Position numbers and translations under genes: made by a program. From Coniferiporia sulphurascens (taxonomy: Eukaryota; Basidiomycota; Agaricomycetes; Hymenochaetales; Hymenochaetaceae): DNA of 64,000 nucleotides. The notes under the pieces were generated by a model. The model was not told the origin of the DNA. It did no database searches and was given only the letters and a program-made list of their open reading frames with translations. The stretch spans positions 62,001-126,000 of the forward strand of contig NBBA01000001.1 in NCBI GenBank assembly GCA_002794785.1. Direction: 5' to 3'. This document shows, piece by piece, positions 58,132-64,000 of this stretch (positions within the stretch are counted from its first letter, which is position 1; each line of letters starts with the position of its first letter).

Positions 58132-60349
58132 TCAGGCGATGTATATATAACGTGAGAAGACAAAGAAACACCCACAGAATATCGGACAAGCGTTTGAAAT
58201 GCCTACACAGTGCTTCAATCCCTCCTTGATGAGATGTATTCTCGCGCGAATTGATTCTAAAAGAGCATGCGGATCATCCCCCTGAAGGACGTTCTGCATG
58301 TGTTTATATTCCTGCACGAAGACTTGCACCGCTGACATACCAATGACCTGGTAGTTATCGAGGTTGAAGACATTTTTACTTTTTTCTACTGGGAACGCAC
58401 TCACACTAAGAATAGGATTGACTAAGACAGGTCTGGAGCCTGAGTTTGACTCTCCAGATACCGTCTCTAGAACCCTCGCGATCTCTTCTGCGTGCATATG
58501 TTTCGCGTTCATTGCGTCCTGGCCTTGTCTTCCCGCCATGGACTCACGCACGCTGCATATTTGAATTATGGCAGCATGTATGAGAGCATATGCAGCAAGA
58601 AACACGTTTCTATCCCTTGAGGGGTGCTCCTGTGAGCCGAGAGAATCCAACGAGTACACAAAGCGCGTAATAGTGAGCGAAACAATTTCAAGATCCTTCT
58701 CGGCGGTCGATTGAATTTCGGAATGACTTCGAGCTTGAATCAGAGATGAGCAAATGTTTCCACTCTTCCCGCATGGGTTTTATACACGAGAAGACTTACC
58801 AGAACGCCAGACAGATACAAGGCGTACCACACGCTCGTATAACACGGCTGATTTTGCACGTATCGCTGCACGAGAGTGCCTAACTTCGCCGTAGATATGA
58901 CCCTGCTGTTCTGTTTCTGTAAGGAATGTCTGAATTGTCCCGCCTTCCGTTATGATATCAAGTAGTGCGGGAGTACCAAGCATCTTCCGACAAAGTGAAT
59001 TAACTAGGAAAATGTGGTTTAGTCATCAAATGAAAGGGCAACGCACAAACTCGTAATCTTCTACGTCTAGCAGCCAAGTTGTGTTAATTTGTGCCCCGGG
59101 TGAGTCACCAAAGGTACTCGGTGTCCCTGAAGCTGCACTCCAGAAACAGTCGATGGTATGCACGGCCCAGAAAATGCCAATGCGCTCTCCCAGCTCAAGT
59201 ACATCTTGTGGAGGCGGGAGTTCGAATGGACGCGAGTTCATTCTATCTGCGACACCGAGTCCACCCAGAGTCGAAAGGCCTCCGGCCGGTATAAAAAAAC
59301 CTGGGCGAGGTGTACCGATGCAGTGCAGGCCGCAGCCAATTACGAGGGACCTAGCTGTGTTCAAATGGTAATGACCCTTCATGAGCCACCCTAGGGCGAA
59401 GAAATATTGCGCAAGGAGAATCTTTGCTTGTATAATTTGCACGACTTTCTGTCCACCGGCGGGTCCCTGTATTAAAGTGAGAAAACTTCGTACATAACTT
59501 AAATTAGAGGTTGTCTTACAATTGAACCAGGCTGATCTCCGAGAGTATTTTCCAGTGCAAGAGTTGCACGCTGGAGAAATGCGTTTTCACATTCCATAGG
59601 GTATTGTGGGCTCGAGAGACGGATCGCCCAGAGTAGGACAGCGTTCAAGAGTGCAGGGTGAGGTCGACTGGGGTCAGGCGCAGGGAGATTAAGCGCTGAG
59701 CGAAATCGGATGGGACTGAGTGCGAAGCCAAGAGTGAAAGCGTGCGGAAAAAATATATTCATGCTGAAGCGACATATAAATAGGAATCAGTACCGGGAAT
59801 AACTTAATGTATTGACTCTTACAGTCCCTCTATGATCTGTATGGGTGGCTCTTCAAATTCCCACCAAGACGGTCCGGGCACTGCGGATGCGGGTCCGTGC
59901 CTTTCCGTGGTCGTTGGTATCCCTGGACTTGCACTCCTTGATTTGTACGGATTCTGCAATACAATCGAACCTGAAGAATGGACAGGATTCTCCAGCTCAT
60001 TTATTCGGGATTGGAGGAGCGCGACGTTCTCTTCAAGGACCTGAACTCGCGTACGACCTTGATTATCTGTATATTCACAATCTTCGGCACACTGACGTCC
60101 GAGACACTGAGTGCACACGGGGCGCATGCCGTCACATTTCTGTGTTGTCAGAATTATGTCAGAATTTCTAATAGAGTCTCGGAAATAAATGATTAATGAT
60201 CTCACCGTTTTACGTCGTCTTTAAACCAGTAGCTGCTTAAGTAAAGGTGGTCATGATAGTGAGTGGAGGCCGCACCTGCAGATAAAACATGCCTTCCCCC
60301 GCCGGAGACTAACCAGCTCAGGATACGGTGGCGAAGAAGTGGCCTCCAT
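58132..60349 (-). CDS. Zn(II)2Cys6 fungal transcription factor (7 exons, intact)
   Basis: Nuclear DNA-binding regulator. Exons: 60276-60349, 60206-60218, 59823-60139, 59520-59763, 59047-59466, 58800-58983, 58132-58733; all phases agree, giving 617 residues. The start reads MEATSSPPYPELVSLRR. The zinc cluster KACFICRRRKTKCDGMRPVC, then TQCLGRQCAEDC, has the six Cys in C-x2-C-x6-C-x6-C-x2-C-x7-C spacing and is split by two introns around a 13-base microexon. A coiled-coil (VQVLEENVALLQSRINELE) follows, then the fungal-specific middle homology region: LGFALSPIRFRSALNLPAP, LLNAVLLWAIRLSS, ALGWLMKGHYHLNTARSLVI, IGIFWAVHTIDCFWS. A last intron at about 58179 could give an alternative C-terminus (MKVEELLHGLG) with a stop at 58065-58067. 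Target genes unknown. Confidence 0.85.
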
Positions 60350-63300
60350 GTATATGAGTACAAGGTGAGAAGTTGAAGCAGAATTAAGAACACTGTGCTT
60401 TTTCAAGCGGTTGGATCTACGATGAGATGTCCGAGTAAATTTGGCCTTTATAGCAGCTCATAACGTCCTAAGTTTCGTCAAGTGTTCATAGTAAGACGAT
60501 CGGACGGTGTAGCGATGGTGAAGTGCATGCATTGTAACACGATATGTGTTGAGTCTAAGCCAAAGCCGTTCCTCACGGATTTTACGACAATTCCAATACA
60601 TTCTTAAACGATAGTGAGATTAGGTGCCGCGATATCTTTTCGGTGCCCTGGATGATCGCAGAGCGTAGGGCTACAGCCTTGTCTCGAACTCTAGCAACTC
60701 GGCGAGCAGAACAAACGAGCCCGAACTAATGGTAGGAATGCGTTTGAATTTGGGGGTATTCGCATCATAAGAGTGTAGGGCGGCCGCCATGTCCTAATGG
60801 GAATGGTCCATCATATAGTCGAGAATGGATCCTCAACTTGAATGTGTGTACGCTCCATGAGTTTGTCGAGGTCGGTCTTCTGATCATCCTTACCGATCGA
60901 TCATAATCTTGATTTTAGAAGACGAGAAAGACAGAAGCAGAACCGTCCTTGTTTCGAACAGTCAAGACTCAAGCGTGGTCAAATTCATGGCCAAAGAAAT
61001 ACATAAGAGCTAAAGACCATGCAAAGAAATCGGTTTGAGACAAAAAAATGGTTGAACGAAAGAAAAGAAAAGAAGAAAAAAAACCCATTGCCGCGTTACT
61101 TGTTGCCTTTTCAGGGTGGTCGGTAATTGTGATCCCCTCGGCCCCGACGCCCATGACCGACGGGGATCGGTGAACAACGACTGGTTGAGCCGCATCTAAC
61201 CCTCGATGGAAAAAGATGTTACTGTAAGGGAACGAATGCTGTACACCACTATTACTGTAAGTCTGCTCTTCGCGAAATTAATTTTCCAGTCGGGCCTACG
61301 GGAATACACACAGAGGCTTCAAGTCTAAAAGTTCATATCTGCACGGCACTCAGCAAATGCTGCGCGATCCACATCGCGCAGCCCATCGACGTTCCATCTT
61401 GACAGTCGTTGCTTTAGTCTTTAGTGGGGGCGATCGAATATTACAGAAATGAATAACCAAACGCGTCGTGAAAAAGCTCGAGCGCAGTTGCACGGCCCGG
61501 AGAAGGGCGCGCTTAGCGGACTTCGGGTTCAACTTATGTAAGTTTAAAGTCTTATACGGATCACCGGCTCAGGCTATCATAAGCGGCCGGCAGCAGGGTA
61601 AATGAAGTTCCCATGGGTCCATATCCCTTCGAAAACCATGGACATTGTCTAGAGACGTAGCCGCATTTCGTCTACCGCCCCCTGGTCCGCCCACTTTGAA
61701 GCTACTCATGAACGGTTTCTGTCACTTGAAAGACATTTCGTGCTTGTAACCAGTCTCAGAGGCGATGCAGAGGCGCTGTACTCTTGCATCTTGAAGATGG
61801 ATAACACTCGGGCAATATCATGCGAACGACTCACCAGCCAGAGATCTCCATGGACCGCAATATGGGACATGGTAAACCGGTGAATCACTGTCAATTGCAC
61901 CCCGCCGTAATTCGCACCATTTTCTTGAACGGGCTCTTCTATGCCCACGTTCTTCATAACCATGAAGTTCCTTGTATGCTTGATTTGGGCTTAACATAAA
62001 CAGCGTTTCTTCGCTCACTCCGGGGAAGATGGAACTCCTCTTACAAGGTCACGTCCAAAACAAAAATTGGCCCCAAACTAGAGACATTTCTGAATTCCGC
62101 CGAAAAAAGTAGAAGGTTGCTGTACCGGGTGATGAATCAATTAGGGCTCTGCACTGAATATAAAAGCAAGCATTCTATCTACGCTGTCTAAAGGCTCAAA
62201 TCTAGGTACATTAGCATCTTGTAAGTTATAATAAGGTCCTATTTCCATGAAATATGTTCACGTAAATATTTGGGAGAATTAACGGTGAGGAGATGTGAAA
62301 GTGCCAATTTCGTAGATCTGAATCAGCGTGTATACTGTGCAACAGTTCAGAAGAACTCTTTCGATTCCGTGCCCATAGTGTGGAGGCCGTAAATCCAAGT
62401 TTGTCTGAGGATGCGATTTTGTAAGAGGGGGCATACGATAGTAATGAAGCATCGATGAGATTTGCCGCAGCCGCTTGTGTATTTCGGCAGGCACGCGTCC
62501 TCTCAGCTAAAAATGCCATGTGCTCATCTCGAGTCCCGACAAGATGCTTGGAACTCGATCGTAGTATCAGTGTCCTGGAAATTTTGCAACTCACACCGGA
62601 CGGTAGCAGCCTTATTTATAATGGAGACTTTAATTCCTCAGGACTGCCAGGTTGAATTGCAAAAATAATATTGATACACTGAGCAGCCCACGAGGGGTCC
62701 GCTTGCCACGCGAATTCTAAAGCGAAGGTAAACACACTTTCCTTCCGCATGCGTCTGTAGCTCTGGTTTAACCTGTTTCGGCCAACTGAATTCAGGCGCG
62801 AGTGAAAGAGGCTGATGAGATGGGTGCGTCTATTCCATTTCCGCTAGGCTAGATGACCACGGTGTACTTGGTTCCCATGACAATCGAAGGGGGTGACACA
62901 TGCTCAAATACTTAAGGATTAGTGGCGTGGTATGATTTGCGCATTTATATGTTGGAAGGCCTGGTTTATGAAAGCAACTCCCCACGGGGCAAGATGGAGT
63001 GATGTGAAGAAAAAGGACTCGGAATTAATTCTGGCCCGAACGGAACTCCATCCGTGAATTCCAGGGCAGAGATATGGGCCCAGAGATCTGAGTAAGTGCC
63101 GGGCGCCGATGCATCAATGGACATACATGTACATAGATAGGGTGTGTCGGTTACCCGCTGAATTGCTGATCGCCTGCAGGAACGGAATCATTGAACAGGA
63201 GAGTTGATGTGGCCGAGCGCACACCGTGTTCCAGACTCTTTCAAATCAGGGCGGACAGTCCTGGTCAAACAGGTCATGATTCTGATATAGGCTAACCCTC

Positions 63301-64000
63301 AGCCTAAGGCTAGCGAAAGCCGTGTCGGCAGAAAAGGACGAACTTGACGACCCGCGGTGGACCCACCTAGATTCCAAAGAGACTCACAGTTGTTATAACT
63401 TTGAGAGGTTGGATCATTTGGCCTGCCGTAAGCGGGGGGACGCGGAGGGAGTTCATCTGCGATTTGAAAGGCTGGGCCCCTAATCTAGGCACGCAGAGAA
63501 GATAAGTGCACGTGAAGTCACGTGCATCGTGCATCATAGCATTACACTGACGCGCTGCTTACGTGGGCAACAGCGAGGCGACTGGCGGACTGCCGTCGGG
63601 CGGCCCGTATGATATCCAACTCAAGGCGAACAAGACAGTCGAGGTATGCGCGTAGGCGCATAGGCGGCTGCTGCTGCAAGACGAAGACCGAGGCCGGGGT
63701 GGAAAAAGTTTTGGGTTGCACATGGTGCCTCGGCGGCCGGCGGAACGTCGATCACCCAGCGGGCAGCGGCTGTGAGATTACCGTGCAATTTTTCTCAAGT
63801 CATGATATTTTCTTTGTTTTCCCAATTCTTTTCTGGCAATTCGCAGGGACTGAAGTGGTAGTACGAGTTCTATGCGCGATCACGCACAGAAAGCGAGTGA
63901 TGCATAAGACGGGGGTTCTGGAAGCGGGAGAGCGAGCGGAGAGGCTTCTTTATCGACTATCTCTCGGACAGGGGAGGTCCACCACCGCCGACACTACCGC
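60350..64000. other. 3.65 kb with no confident gene
   Basis: Contains the transcription-factor promoter at the left and an A-rich tract (about 61045-61085). One exon-like piece near the right edge (about 63560-63650, +) reads AYVGNSEATGGLPSGG and ends at a GTATGCG donor-like site; it could belong to a gene continuing past the window, but I cannot identify it. Elsewhere only short frames. Confidence 0.35.

Noticed and set aside
1..64000. CRISPR arrays, rRNA, bacterial operons or riboswitches
   Set aside because: No regularly spaced repeats or rRNA-like stretches were seen, and the gene structure is eukaryotic.

Overview
The window looks like nuclear DNA of an Agaricomycete-type basidiomycete. 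Genes are broken by many short GT-AG introns of about 45-65 bases, there is no operon structure, and the dominant family is the DUF6533 membrane protein family, which from memory is large and characteristic of mushroom-forming fungi. Exon models were built by eye: I required conserved protein motifs, consistent intron phase and, where possible, agreement between paralogues. No RNA or database evidence was available.

Layout. 1-5059: nothing supportable. 5060-12238: a block of three apparently intact genes, DUF6533 gene D1 (-), DUF6533-like gene DB1 (+) and a 14-TM-type MFS transporter, MFS1 (+). 14.3-18.1 kb: DUF6533 pseudogene A, interrupted by a 1582-bp palindromic transposon. 19.4-21.2 kb: decayed tail of an XPB/Ssl2 helicase copy facing a decayed mitochondrial-carrier-like copy. 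21.9-23.2 kb: short-chain dehydrogenase pseudogene and a Ser-rich ORF. 24.7-26.1 kb: apparently intact alpha/beta hydrolase. 26.3-27.6 kb: DUF6533-like pseudogene DB3 split by a Bck1-type MAPKKK gene fragment. 30.5-40.8 kb: MFS2 (-), DB2 (-) and D2 (+), which is the first block repeated in inverted order and orientation. 41.4-44.2 kb: a larger, frameshifted XPB copy and the second carrier-like relic. 45.0-48.6 kb: DUF6533 copies B (+) and D5 (-), tail to tail. 49.8-51.2 kb: an unassigned ORF and a Nup53/Nup35 pseudogene. 52.3-55.0 kb: a secreted GPI-anchored-type protein and a kinase-like protein, both intact and both (-). 58.1-60.3 kb: a complete Zn2Cys6 transcription factor (-). 60.4-64 kb: almost nothing recognisable.

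How it fits together. This is a duplication-rich accessory region: at least eight DUF6533-family copies in about 44 kb, a paralogous MFS pair inside an inverted segmental duplication, and broken copies of housekeeping genes (XPB, Nup53, Bck1-type MAPKKK, SLC25-like carrier) whose functional parents should lie elsewhere. Intact members (D1, D2, D5, DB1, DB2, MFS1, MFS2, hydrolase, GPI protein, kinase-like, transcription factor) sit beside relics (A, DB3, B, SDR). Two MFS exporters, a hydrolase, an SDR remnant and a zinc-cluster regulator could recall a dismantled metabolic cluster, but no backbone synthase is present, so that remains speculation.
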